NCBI GenBank assembly: GCA_018881555.1
Contig: JACAXG010000012.1
Span: 6,436,087-6,500,086 of the forward strand
Direction: 5' to 3'
DNA length: 64,000 nucleotides
Source of the DNA: Amblyornis subalaris
Taxonomy: Eukaryota > Chordata > Aves > Passeriformes > Ptilonorhynchidae
The position numbers were made by a program, and so were the translations under genes. Shown in pieces: positions 37,209 through 55,244 of the stretch. The notes under the pieces were generated by a model that did not search any database, had not been told where the DNA came from, and saw only the letters and a program-made list of their open reading frames with translations. The stretch's first letter is position 1. Each line of letters starts with the position of its first letter.

Positions 37209-40200
37209 TTAAACAAAGCAAGAGAGGGTCCAGCCCTGGAGAGTGAGTATATGAGAGCAGAGCAGGGGTTGCAGCATGGGAACAGTCATTGCAAGGAATA
37301 GTTTAAAGCCCAACCTTTTGATTGATGGCTCTTTGTAGCAGGCTGGCTTCTGCCTCCGCCTGGATGTGTGCCTTGATGCTTCCTCCGAGCTGGAGCAAGA
37401 CAGAACCGTGGCATTGTTCAAGTCCCGCAGTGGCCTGGTATCTGCAAAGGGAGACATTCATGTGATTTGATCAGTGATTTCCAAATCATTTCCAGATATC
37501 CTAAGAAATAACAGCTGCCAAATAGAAAGAGCTGCATTACCAGGTTTCTCTGAACATGCACAATCCTGAATCCAATCATACTCCCTCTAAATGCAGGTGA
37601 CCATTTTAATCCAAAAATACCAGACCTGCTCCTCAAAAGTCAGCTAATACATCAAATTAGGTCCCTCACTGAAAAAATACAGATCACTAATACTGACAGT
37701 ATCATGGGCCCTGGCATAGTCGAAAAATGATACAAAAACTCTGATAGTTGTAATGCCCAGAAGTTTCAGCCTGGAGGAGGCAGCAAGCTTATGGCACACA
37801 AACAACCTACGAGCAACCTACCGACTTCCAGCAAGACACAGGACCATGCCAGTGGTCACTGCAGCTTTCAAAGTGGAGTCAGCCGCAAGGGGGAGGGCAG
37901 GAGAACAAATCAAAGTACAGCCCACTCTAGTTGTTACAGGCCTGTTTGTCAACAGCTACAGAAAGAAAAACCCCACAAAACTACTCCACAGAGCATCCAT
38001 TAACAGCAACTCCCCCAAAGAAGCAGCTTAACTATTGTATTACCAGCCAAGGGATACACCCTTAAAATCCTTTTAAAAAACAAACTAACAAAACAAAACA
38101 AAAAAACCCACACAACCAAAATAATTTAGATTGGCTCCTGGTTAATTTCCAGTGAAGATATCACCTACGGGTATGAAATCTGAAACCTTGCAGCAGTAAC
38201 CAGTCTGGACCCAAAATTTGCCATCTTCTGGATATTTGGTGCCCCAATAATGCTGACTCCAGTAGGGTCAGCATCAAATTAGACTTTTCAACTGCTTGAG
38301 TACTTGATTTTCTAAATTAATAGGCATGCCTTGTAGATAACAAGAGTGGTAAGACAAGATTCAGCAAATGCTGCTAGTCTTGTCCCAATATCCACACATG
38401 GACAGGTGGACAAAAATTCTTACAGGAATGCTGATAAACTAGAAGCAAATGCAGCCACAGCAATGACTGGCCAGCACAAGTGGAAGCATAAATGGTGTAC
38501 TGGAGACTGATCTTTAACTGTGAAAAAAGAGAGGAGAGGAAATAAAATATAAGCACTTGCTGCATGGGTTTTTTGCCCTCATCTCCAAACACCGATACCT
38601 TCCCCAGGCTACCACCTACCAGGTTCCTGTGAAGGTGAGCTCCAAGAACTTGACTGAACTTGGTTTCTTTCCCCAGGTATGTCCTCTGCAGTTTTTTCTT
38701 TAAATATGAGTAAGTTTTCTGACCAAGCAGGAGATTTTGCTGGCATTCTGTTGCCCACAGTACTCAAGCTCGTGGAAACTGGTACCTCTGTAAGTCTGGA
38801 GCTGACAGGCAAAACTGCAGACTTGGTCACAGAGGAGGATTCAAGACCATGTGAAAGGTCCGTAAGACTATTTGTAAGTGGTATCTCAAGTATCTGCTCC
38901 TCCAGGAAAGCATCTGGTTCAGACAGCAGATGTGTAATGCAGGAAAACTTCCCCATCAGGACAGTTTGCTTGGATGCAAGTTCTGTGGAACTTATGAGAA
39001 CCTTAGCACCATCACTTTTTCTGGCAAGGCAATCAGTCTCTGGAGGTCTAGAGCTGCTCCTCTTCCTCTGAGGCTTGGGTTTGCAATAGGCTTCTTTTTT
39101 CAAAGCATTCATGTTGTTATCAAGTTCAGCTTGCCCTTTTTCTTGAAGGCCCCCTGTCTGGCTTTTATTGCTCTTTTGATTGCTCTTAGCAGCTCTGGGG
39201 ATTTTGCTCGCTTTGCTCCCAGGAACAGACCTGGGAGGTACATTTTCACCCCCTTCAACTTCTGTCTGGGTACAACCCAAGTTTCCTGCAAGATCCAAAG
39301 GATGGACAATATAAGTTTTCCTGCTGTGTTTAAGATTACCTGGCAAATTCTTTGTGCTCTCCTTAGCTACTCCTTGAACATCTATACAGGGCCTAAAAAC
39401 ATCAACTTCATTCCTCTGATCACAATTGCTTTTCCTGGCAGTCTTCTTCCTGCTTGTTTGGCTTCTTTTAGGCTGTTCTTCAGCTCTGGCCTCTGGTATT
39501 ATCACACTGTTTGGCAGATACTCCTCATGAGAATCATCTCTTTGCCCAATTACTCTAGTTTTTCTGTTGGCTTTCTGTCTGATGCTCTTTCTATTCACCC
39601 TTGAGAATTTTGGAGAATTTTGTAGACTGGAATCATCTGAGGGAACTTCATGACTTGAGAAGGTGTGAATTGGGTTTTTTAACAAGCTCTCCATACTTTG
39701 GATTTCAAAGATGGGTCCCTTCTTAACCTGTTGCATTAAGTCACCACTTTCAAGACTGTGCAGCTGTGCTGGATTCACTACATATGTACTTCCAAGGTCT
39801 TGGACTTCATCAGGAGAATGGGAATGGTGCTCCACACCACAGTCTCTATGCCTCCTGTCAAAAGCCCCCACACAAGCCGCCTGCCCCATCTCACAAACTT
39901 CAGTCTCACTAGAACATGTTGCAACTTTTGGCTGAAGAAGCGTCTTTGCATTTTGAGCACACTCTTCACTTTGAGATCTATCAGGACTACTTTCTGCCTT
40001 GTTTTCAATTGCAGTTGTTTTCTTTTTTCCTGTTCTTGCTTTTTTAACAGTCTTTTTCTCACCAGTTTTACAAATACCTTTGCTTGTAACCTTTACAGGA
40101 ACAAACTCAGGGACTTGGCTATAGCTGGGGTCCATTTCAAAAGCACACCCCATTTCTTTCGCCTGTGGCTGATCACAGAAACTCTCTTTACCCACAGAGT

Positions 40201-43200
40201 TTCTATGAGAAATAACAGCGGTTTGAGTAGGTGAAGCCAGGGGGCTGGGAGATCTCAGCTGTTGCTGTGTGTTGTCCTTGCTGGAGCTGCTGCTGTCCTT
40301 TGCAGTACTACCCCAAGCTGCCTGAGTGGAACAGACATGTGGGAAGATATCCAGAGTAGAAGATGGAGTGCTTGTAGCAAACAGGGTGGAACGCTTTCTC
40401 CTCTGAGTAACATGGCCTTGTGAGAGACGATCAAAGAAATGTTTTGCCATCTCATCAGCCTCACACGAAAGAGTATGACTTTCCCAGGCAAGTGCTGGCA
40501 GATTGTTGGGATTTTGTTCAGTGGTGCACAAGACCTCTGTTGGAAAGATAAAATTAATTTCTAAGACTAAGAAATGCAGCAGTCAAATGCCAGCTTTCCC
40601 CATACCACTAAAAGCCTTGCTCCATACACTACCACAAATCCAGAGAACAGAAAAAGCATGATCTTGTCTCTACAGGGACTCCCCAAACTTACTGTGTAAC
40701 AGAATTGCTCAGCTGGCTCCCCTCTGAACAAAAGGGCATCCCAAAGCAAGATCCCTTAACCAGCCATAATATTTAGGAACACTCATGATCTGTGTAAGAG
40801 TTATTATTTATATGGCAAATCCACAAGGAACAGTTGTACACCTAGTCACATCCTGCACCTTCAGACATCTCTGGAAATCTTATGTAAGCTCAGTGCTTAT
40901 TACTCAGAAAGCCTGACTTGCCACCTTGAGCTATTGCAAATGTGCCACATATCCCTCTGAAATCATCTAATTCTGGGATATACATAGCTCCAGCAATAAC
41001 AGCCCCAGTGGAGCATGTAGTTCCTACCAGTCATTAGGAGCTACTGAAGTCGTGGTTAAGAGCTAACTGGAGCTATGGCACTGCACTCATGCATTTCTGA
41101 GCACAGACATGCAAAGTCATACCAGAAGAACAGCAAAAGATGCAAATTTACCTCCAAAGATGCAAGAGTCATGAAAAGCCTCCTCTGTTTCCATTGCTTC
41201 AGTCAACTTCTTGCCATTCTCTTCCTGGTGGGACTGAGGTTTCTCAGCATGCTGTGGTGGCAAAGTATCTTTGGAGACAACAGGCACAATTTTCAGGGGC
41301 TCATTCGAAGGAGGTCTCTGAAGTTCTCCTGAGGATGTTTGTACTGCTGTGGAGCTGCCACCTTGCTGTCCTGCATCACACAGCTTGGAAATGGGCACCC
41401 TCATTGGCATCCCTGTAGCCCTGGTGAGAAGAAATAATGGCAATGGATCATATTTCTTATATATGACAGGCCCCAGAATCCAGCAGTCTAATTACAGCTT
41501 TCACCTCCATCGGGAGCTGCTGAAATACATCTCTGAAGGCTTCAAGTGCTGAAGAACACACACTGCCCAGGCAAGACAGACTTCCCATTTTTGAGCAAGC
41601 ACAACACATAAAGGAGAGCAACTGTTTTGACCACAGAAGCATGAGAAAAGTACATTGAGCCAACAAAGAAGTAAGGCTTTTCAAGCACACAAGTTGTGAG
41701 CACACGTTCCTTGCTGTGGAACACCGACGCAGCTGCTTGGTGTTATACATGTGGGCAGCTCAAAGGACTCTCCTGTCTCTAAAGGGGAGACCAGACAGAG
41801 GAGAAACAGAACTTCAGATATACTTCAAGAGATTCTGCTCTCACCATCTTTCCAGAATGCAAGCTTACATCATACAAGCAGGTGACTACTAAGCATTTTT
41901 ATGTAACAAACATCAAAGTAGCCAGCTATGGCACTCACTCAAGGAAATGTTGCAGTGCTCACCAGCTACAAAGGGAAAACTGCCTAAAAGTAACATGGCG
42001 TCGAAGAAAGGAGGTGAAAGCACCAGTTTTTGCACAGACTCAGCATTAAGATAAACAAGACAAGGAGTGGTAGTAGAAAGACAGAACAAAGGAAAGCATC
42101 AAGCAGTGGTGGTTCAGAGAACACATCTCATCTAAAACTGGCAACTAGGCACACATATAAAATACAAGAAGTTTAGCATATAGAAATTCAGGACAAGCTT
42201 AGTGGTATCATTTTAAAGCCCACCTCAGAAGCTGACCATCTGTAATATCATCAGCCCAGCTATCTTCAGTCATGCTGCTCTTCTGGCCACTGGACAAGGA
42301 TGCAGAATTTGTATGGAGCTGGAAAGAAGACAAATAGAAGAGTGGTTTAAAATTCTTGAAATCCCTCGTGCAGCCTTTTGCACAGAAACAGCAGAAGCTC
42401 AACTTCTCTGGAAAGTATGTAAAGTACTGCCAGTGACCCTCTCACGTTTAAAAATAAATTATGGAACAAATTGCAGCAGAATCAGATTATGTCTCCACAG
42501 GCCTAAGGATGAAGTTAAACTAGTTCAGATAATCTGAGACTAGGAAGCAGGAATATTTTCGCATCCACCCATGAGACAGGACATAGGGGAAAGTGTCCTA
42601 TTCCCTAGCCCAAGTTGCCAAGAAAATACTTTTAAAAAAAACTGAAAGAAGTCACAACTTCTCAGAACAAAAGAGCCTACTGGCCAATACAGCCAATAAT
42701 CCAGAGAAAAACAGTTTAAAACTGTAGCCCTTCCTACAGAAAAAGTTATCNCTGAAATCCTTAAAACCAAGCTAAAAACAAGGATGTAACCAGCACAATT
42801 CAAGCAAGCAAAAAAAACCAACACTGAAGTGAGCAGGCAACACAGAGCAAAAGACAGAGAAAAACACAGCCCTCTTCCCAGAGCAGTGTGCTCACATTTC
42901 CCATAGTTTACCTCAGACAGCTCGGCCATCTTAACTGCAGCCATAAGATTGTCCATTTTTTTCAACGTATTATTCTGTGTTGAGGTGATAAAGAGAGAGG
43001 AGCCATAAAGACATTAAATCAAAACACCTATTCCAACAAGGATACTGGTAGCCAGAGCAAGGCATATTCTAGGGAGAATACCGCTTGGGGGAAAAAAAAA
43101 AGCAAATGAATGGTGACGTTTTTCATATGCTGAGAATTCAGACATTCAACAACAGCTCAGTCCTCCCAAGGCTGAGATGCTAGTGCTGCATAACTTGCCT

Positions 43201-44362
43201 ACCACCCCTCCCCATGCCAGCCACATTGTTAGTGCCATACCAGGAAGGAGAGCCTGTGCCGCAGCACAGCATTCTGAAAGTGGCATTGCTTCACCTCCTT
43301 CTGTAAGATGGTCTTCTCCTGGGTGAGCCGCTGTGCATTGGCTTTCTCTGCATTGAGGGCCAGAGCCAACGCTTTATTGTTCTGCTTTAGGGAGACTTTA
43401 ATAGTGGAGGAGTTGTCTGTAAGAGACAGAGCAGTATCACACACAATCAGCATCCAAGGTCTCCATACGTCTCCCCTCAGCATACTTCTTTCTCTTCCCA
43501 GACTAACCTTCCTCAGATTCAGATCTCTACAACTCAACAGTCCCCNCACAAAATCAGCAGTATACTTCCTTCCAGCAATAGAAGTGTCCAGAGAAAACAG
43601 CAAGAAAAAAAATTCCATAATAACCTGCAACACTTCAGATATCCTCTCCATCCTCAGTGGGTCATGCTCAGGCAGCAAGCTACTGCTTCAATTCCTAATG
43701 AATGATGGCATGGTTCAAGCGCTGAGTTTAAAACCATATGCTTCTTGCTTTGAACAAGTCACCTACAGATTAAGTCCTCGTCACCATCCAAAAAGTGGGA
43801 GAAAAACCTATTTTCCTCTGTAGTTGCCCTTGAGCAGATTTGGAGCCCTGTTTCCCAATTTCAAAACAATTACATAAAAGTAATAGAAATATCTAACTTT
43901 TTCAAGGTAGTCCAAATTATCTCCTGTGCTATCTTTAAATTATTTCCCCCATAAAAACAAGTCAGTTGGGCTAGCTTCTCCACAGGAGTGCATATACACT
44001 AAAATACTTCAGGCACCTTTGGGCACCTTGAGTGGCACTTGACACTCCTCTGCAGGGCACTGAATTCACTAGAAACCCCCGGGCAGAGAAGCAGCTGAGA
44101 AGCAGCGAATGAGCTCTGGTAAGGGAGTGCTGCCCACCCCCGACGCCACGGCCAAAGGCCCAGTTATAAGCTGACATAGCTGGCAGCCTCTGCACACACC
44201 GCAACGCAAAATACACTCACTGATGATTTTCGTTTTGATTTTTGATGCAAGCGAGGCATTCAACTTCGCAGTCCTCAAGACACCCTTTTTCTTCTCCCGC
44301 ATCCGCTCCCTTACGCCGCTCAGGCTGAAGAAGGACGTCTCGGCGGCCTCCAACGCTGCCAT
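37209..44362 (-). CDS. SGO2: SGO2, shugoshin 2 (centromeric cohesin protector)
   Basis: Shugoshin 2 recruits PP2A to centromeres and protects cohesin, chiefly in meiosis. Coding exons in transcript order are 44362-44221, 43416-43241, 42974-42912, 42318-42224, 41420-41152, 40536-38620 and 37441-37209. They total 2,895 nt, 964 residues (human about 1,265), with borders and phases consistent. The N terminus holds the conserved [16 protein letters not shown] segment, then a coiled coil (QKEV-type heptads) that in the family binds PP2A. The 1.9-kb exon codes a low-complexity, Lys/Ser-rich middle. The last exon carries the shugoshin C-box ([14 protein letters not shown]), which binds phosphorylated H2A. 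The ATG at 44362 lies two bases after a CTCTCTTCAG acceptor; an upstream ATG at 44380 is less likely. The C terminus is uncertain: the exon either reads through to TAG/TAA at 37209 or splices at 37315 to an unseen short last exon, as in human. Confidence 0.92.
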
Positions 44363-44389
44363 CGCTGAAGAGAGCGACACTAAGCAGGG

Positions 44390-44740
44390 CTAGCACCCGT
44401 ATACCCTTCCGCAAGCCCTTACCGGCCAAGGCTCGCAGTGCCCCCGAGAAGCGGCGCCGCGGCCCTGCACAGCCTCGCGCCGACCCCCGGCGGAGGAGAA
44501 AAAGGAAGTCCTGCCCGCCAAGCGACTTTCGAACGCCCGCGGCCCGCCCCTCGCCCCACCCCGCGGGGCGTGGCCCCTTGTCTGTGCCTCCGCCGGGGCA
44601 GCTCCCCCCGTCCTCACGGGGAACACCGCCCCCGAAATGCCGCTTCACGGCCGCCGCGGCCCCGCTGCCTTCCTGGCTGGAAGCGCCGAACTTTGAGGCG
44701 CTGCTTGCTGCCGCCACCTGCCCCGGTCCCACAGAGCTAA
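44390..44740. promoter_or_regulatory. SGO2: CpG-island promoter and untranslated first exon of SGO2
   Basis: This GC-rich, CpG-dense block lies immediately upstream of the SGO2 start. A minus-strand donor (GGCCG|GTAAGG) at 44422/44423 would end a 5' UTR exon. With the acceptor before the ATG this gives an intron of only about 58 bases, so the leader may instead be unspliced. Confidence 0.65.
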
Positions 44741-47700
44741 ACCGCTCCTGGAATGCCTCAGAAAAGGCCAAGAGTTGTTCTGAAGGACATATCTCACCCA
44801 AAAATTAGGGTTTGCAGCTTTTACCTGTGAGAAGGTCACATTTTACTATCGATTAAAAAGAATTCTTTTTTTTCTTACGTAATTTACACTTCAATCCAAG
44901 TTAATGCAGTGTTTTCCAGACACCCTTGAATTTGCCCTCAAGAAGCTGACATTACATGTGCTGGTGTGATGATGTTAAATATTTTAAGGAAATGACACCT
45001 ACAGGAAAAGCAACCAAATAATTTGAAAAACAGCAATTTACAGTGGAGGTGCCGAGGGACTAAAGCTGGTAGAACCATGTCTGTTGTCCCAAAACAGGTT
45101 CTTTTATGTGTGCAAGAGGCTGATCCCCACACAGAGGTATTTGATTTATTTAGAGTTCTGCACAAAAAGGAATGCTGGATGTCAAATCCACTAAGCCAGC
45201 ACGATGACTATCAAAAATTTTCACTATTTATACATTTTAGTAAACAAAGGCATTAATATTCATTGGCTACAAGTTACATAGTTCTCTGGTAAATTAGTAG
45301 TCTATCTACTGTTATAGTCTACATGCTCAGTCTTTTTCTTGAGTTGGTGAGTTTCATGAGTTGCTGGTCGCAATCTCCCCCTGCCAGAATCACCTTCTAC
45401 CTACTTGGGGCTGACTTCAGCACACTTGCTGAGTTGGCTTTGTTAGTTTCTTCCTCATCTTGGGAGTTCTGCCAAATGTCCTTGTGGCTTGTAAATTCTG
45501 CATTCTTTGTTTCTGCTATCACTACTTCATCCTTCTCCCTAAACTTTGTTAACGTCCCACTGGAGCTGGGACTATTGAAACATCTCAAATTCTAACCCTC
45601 AGCAAGGCAATTCTACTGACAAGTAATTTATCTTTCTAACACCTGAACATCATACCTGCTGCCACATGCAAAGTAGCCCTTTGCAAGAATCCTAAATCCT
45701 ACTCCTATTTCATGTGGTATTTGTTAATACATTAGCTGATGAGCCTTAAACAATGTCAATTATTAAATATATTTATTCATTCCAAACTAATTAAGTAGCA
45801 GATTGACAAAACACCCTCCATACCTGCCCTGAAAATCAGACCTGCAGTGGGTAACAATTCTGCAGGCACACAGATCTGCCTGTAGCTTTATTTCTTGCTC
45901 TAGGGAAACAGACTGTCATTGAATGTGCTATGGCTATGGGGAAAAGATGTAAGTATCCTATAAGACATATTCTATGTTCCATGTGTGAAAAATTCCAGAA
46001 TTTGGGGGCTTAAATTCTCTCTACTAACTTTATTAGGCACACCAGTCAGCAAATTAAATTGCCAGGTGGCTTCTTAAAACAAGAGACCCTTTCCCACACA
46101 GCTCTGTTTAAACAGTGGAAATCTTTACTGGGAGATGTTGCAGATGTCATCACTCAAAATTTCAGTTTCACTTATTCAAAAAGTGATTGGACAGATTTGT
46201 AGAAGTTAAAATCAAGCAAGGGCTATTAACTGCCAAGGCAACACTTTTTGCTCCAGAAGGTCCTGAATTGGAGAACAGAGAAATACACTGAGAAAGTTTC
46301 ATGCCTCCTGGCACATTTCCTCCATCTCTTCTCCAGGCATCCACTAGTGAATGTGATTTTATCTTTACCAGGGAAAAGCACAAACACAGCAGCCCCCCCA
46401 CCGTGCAATTACATAGAAGCATTTTTTGCTTTTGGGGAAATGGCAGAGGTCAGCTCATCCGAGGACTAGGGACCAGATTCATTTCAGGAAAGTCCCTTTC
46501 TTCATCAGGGTATCACTTTTGCCACATAACAGGAGAGGGGGTGGGTTAGCAGGACTTTGCGTCAGTCCTGGCGTGGCTATGTTCACTTTGTGAAGGTCAC
46601 TTTTCCATCTTGCCTGGCCAGAGCAGCAGATAAGCCCCGCGTAGGTGTAACTGGTGGAAAGTTATACCCGGCAGGCAGTAGATCTGTGTTTCTCAGAGCA
46701 AACAAGCAGCAGGTCTACTGGAGACACGTTTGCCATGATGCCTGCAAGGAGGATGCTCTCAGAAATCAAATCCAACTTGATTACAAGCCCCTCAGCTGGA
46801 AAGAAAGGCGGGGAAGTGCTAAGCTTGGTGCTTCTTTTGCCATGGAATAAATGAAAAAGGCAAAGGAAATAAGGAAGAGAAAACACAGGACAAATTCTAT
46901 AAATGCCAAGTAGACTTCTTCCTGGAGAACATCTATGTCTGATGACAACACATTTCTTTTTATGTTTTCTTAGGCCATCACAAAGAGAGGCAACATTATG
47001 ATCATGTCTTAAACTTATTCCTATTTTTTACTAGGCAATCAGTTAATAACAGAAGTACATTTCCAAGGAGAGTGATGGCTCATTCATTCAGAACAGCCTG
47101 CAAACCTTCCTAATCTACAAAATCCAATAGCCTCTCACTAACTTGCTAGCCATCATGATACATTGGCTACCATCAGCAATCCTGCGAAAGATGTGCCCTA
47201 CATCCATTGGAAGGACAACAATGGGGTTTAGAACAGCAGGTTGGGATTTCTCAATTGTTAGAACTTCTACCAATACTGTAAGCAAAAACATAACACTCAT
47301 GAAGGAACAAGTAGCAAGATCCTTACTATATGCCACAAACACTGCAAATGGAACCCTAGATGGCCTCTTGGGAGGTATCAGGTCTAGTTTGTCATTCTTC
47401 CATTTGGTGGAATGCTGAAACAGTAGAAGTTGGTAGCTTTGTTTACAAGTAATTAGATCCATCAGAAAACCCAGTGAAGAGTCTCTGCCTCCCTTGTTAG
47501 CAAGTCTGCTATATTTCCAACCAGACACTCAGCACTGAAACTCAATGCCTAGAAGTGTATTAGGATCACCTAGCTTGAAACTGAAAACCCAAGCTGAAGG
47601 TACAGGTTTAACCTCTTCTCTGTGGTGGTTTTGGTTTGTTGCTTTTTTTCTTTTAATTTCTTTCAGCTCAGCAGCATTGTTTCTAAGCAACATGAGAAAG

Positions 47701-48474
47701 CACCAGTCCTGCATGCAGCCATAGTCTAATTTCCCTGGCACACAAACTGAGAGGCAGAGGCAAGAAAGGAACAGCAACATCAAGACGGAATTCCTCCTCA
47801 TAAATACCTGAAGTCAGAGACTCTCCAAATCGAGATCCTGAGGCCTATTGCAAAAGTTGACACAGGTAGAGCATGATTTCTTCTGTACCTTTGTGAAAGA
47901 GAGAATAGGGGGACAATATTCATTAACTGCTGTGTGTATCATGGAGCAGAGGAGTACAGCATTTACTTTGATGTTACAATAAATTGGTGGGCCAGGTGCT
48001 GGCTTCTCTCTTTGCTGTAACTTCATCTCTTACAGCCTGTCCTCTTCCCAGTCCATCCCCTCTTTCTACCACATAGATCATAGATCACAGATAATACACA
48101 CACAGTAGGGAGAGGAAGCCATGTGCTAAGAAACTTGAAAGTGGCAGCAGGTCAATAAATTGCATTATATTAGAGAATATGCATCACTGTTATGGGGATG
48201 CAAGCAAGCTGCAAGCTGATGCTTAAGACTGATGCTCATCTTAAACAGGCTCATTCTGCTCATTTCCCATTACCAAACTCTTTACCCTCACTTTCAGTAC
48301 TGTGCATGTTGTCTCCTTTCTTGGCTAAATTTTTCTCCGCTCCTATTTTAATCCTACTGTGGAAATGGTTTTGGCTATATTTTTGTAGGGAGTCTCCAAG
48401 TGTTCCACTCTCTTTACCGGTGATTAAGAGAATCACTGACAGAGATACGTAGGATGCACTTCTCTCTCTCCTAG
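44741..48474. other. intergenic region between the divergent genes SGO2 and C2orf80
   Basis: AT-rich sequence with no exon, RNA gene or CR1 element that I can recognise. C2orf80 5' UTR exons may lie here. A 137-codon minus ORF (47115-47528) and a 91-codon plus ORF (47143-47418) overlap; neither resembles a known family well enough to name. Confidence 0.5.
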
Positions 48475-48509
48475 ATCCACTGAGTTTTTGTTACAATGAC
48501 AACTAGAAT

Positions 48510-53544
<5,035 letters not shown>

Positions 53545-53730
53545 ATGTCACAGTCTTCTCTGCCCTTCTCAACTCTGTTCAGCACAAGATATTTCACAGT
53601 GACACTAATTTATAAGTGTCAATTCTAAATTGGATTGCACGACATTGGCAGGAGGTGTCACTCGTGAGCTGGAAAGTCAACTCCAGTAATATACACATGG
53701 AAATCGTTCTGGCTAACATCCCTGGGGGCA

Positions 53731-53822
53731 GGGAAGGGAAGGGAAGGGAAGGGAAGGGAAGGGAAGGGAAGGGAAGGGAAGGGAAGGGAAGGGAAGGGAA
53801 GGGAAGGGAAGGGAAGGGAAGG
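53731..53822 (+). repeat. (GGGAA)18 pentanucleotide microsatellite
   Basis: Eighteen perfect units plus GG, 186 bases past the C2orf80 stop codon and so probably in its 3' UTR. The regular GGG triplets could form G-quadruplexes on the plus strand or in RNA. The unit is the same motif class (AAGGG) that expands at human RFC1. Confidence 0.97.
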
Positions 53823-55237
53823 ACCCCACTACCCTCACTTTTAGGTTTAAAAAAAGTCTATTTTTTAAGAAATTAACAAAAATCTGACTCCATAAAGAAC
53901 CTAGTAATGTCAGATTAACCTAGCATGTTCATGAAATAGGTTCTGCCTTCCTATTTGTCCATGATTTGCTAAAGTCTTTTGTTTGCCACAGCTCCACTAA
54001 GCAAGAGAGCTAAGAAAACATTCCAGCAGCAGGGCTGGATTTCCTGAACTAGAGTAAGGGGGCTCCCCCACAATCCTGAGTTCAATGTGCATCACATGTC
54101 ACACAGCAGGAGGGAAGCTGATCTGCCATGCAGTCCCCATCTCTCCTGATGGATTCAGCCCTGCCTGCTGTGCTTGCACTTATTAACATTTGCATCCTGC
54201 AGGGAGCTACAAAAACAAAACAAGGAATCTCTCCAAGGAAGCCTGGAACAAACTCAAAAGTGAGGAATGCAAATGAAGCAAAGACTTAACAAAGACCTAG
54301 ACTTTATGTACCTCTCTTAGTTGTAGGTAAGCTAACTGATTTCTACCTTAGCTTTGGTAATACATTTGCAACTTGTGTTTTAGTTGGGGTTTCGTTTGTT
54401 TGTTTTCAAATCTTCACAGTCATTCCTTCCTTCCCATCCCATCATATCTTGAATCTAAGACATTCATTCCTCTTTGCTTAACCACTTTTCCCCTGCTTGC
54501 CCCTGCCAGTATGTTGGGAGCTTACATTTTCCCAGGGCATCCCTACTGCTTCTCAATGCACCATNCTACTTTTATAGAAATAATGAGTAGATGCAGCACT
54601 TCGGAGGCAGGGAATACACACTTTCCCTCTTCTACAGTGCTTTGCAACTCGCACACATGATCCAGTGTTGGGCAGGAATGAGCTTCCCTGCAGATGATGT
54701 GGGTTGTGCCTCCCAGGATGATCACGCTTCCTTCAGCTCTCCCCTTTAACCATTCTGCTTTCTTATTTTGGTAAAGGGCTCAGCTACAGAAAAAGTGTCT
54801 CCCTGCAGTGCCAAGGTAGCACTGAAGTCTGTCTTCCAATCCCCATTTGTAGGTTTACCTCTTTTATGTCCATGCCGTGCTGCCTAAGAACACTCTCCAT
54901 TCCCTAGATGGGCTGTCACTAATCACAGCTCAACACATTCACAAATTATAAATTAACTGGTCTTTGTTTCTTGCAAACAAATTCTGTAGAACCATAGGCA
55001 GCAGCCAGTGACAGGACCTGAGCAAATTTCACCCCAACTCAAACAGCATCAGTCTGACCCCTTAAAAGCCAAAACAGAGAAAAACTGTACCTTGAAATGA
55101 GGTCATTACAGGAGGGGAGCAGGGGATATTGCTGCTGAGGAAGTGACAGAACAATTGGTGAGGGGGTGGTTAAGATTAAACAGCTAGAGAGATTAACATG
55201 CTGTTAAAACATGACTGTTTTTTGTTCACTGACCTGT

Positions 55238-55243
55238 AATAAA
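55238..55243 (+). terminator. candidate C2orf80 polyadenylation signal
   Basis: This is the first canonical AATAAA I find after the C2orf80 stop, overlapped by a second. It lies 1.7 kb downstream, so an unseen nearer non-canonical signal is possible. Confidence 0.25.
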
Positions 55244-55244
55244 A

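Noticed and set aside
38930..39604. 224-codon plus-strand ORF
   Set aside because: It is antisense to the large SGO2 exon, whose minus-strand frame is the conserved one.
47115..47528. Opposed ORFs of 137 (minus) and 91 (plus) codons, faintly like a retroviral envelope segment
   Set aside because: The likeness is limited to a few Asn/Thr/Leu-rich residues; there is no adjacent pol or LTR and no conserved cysteine pattern.
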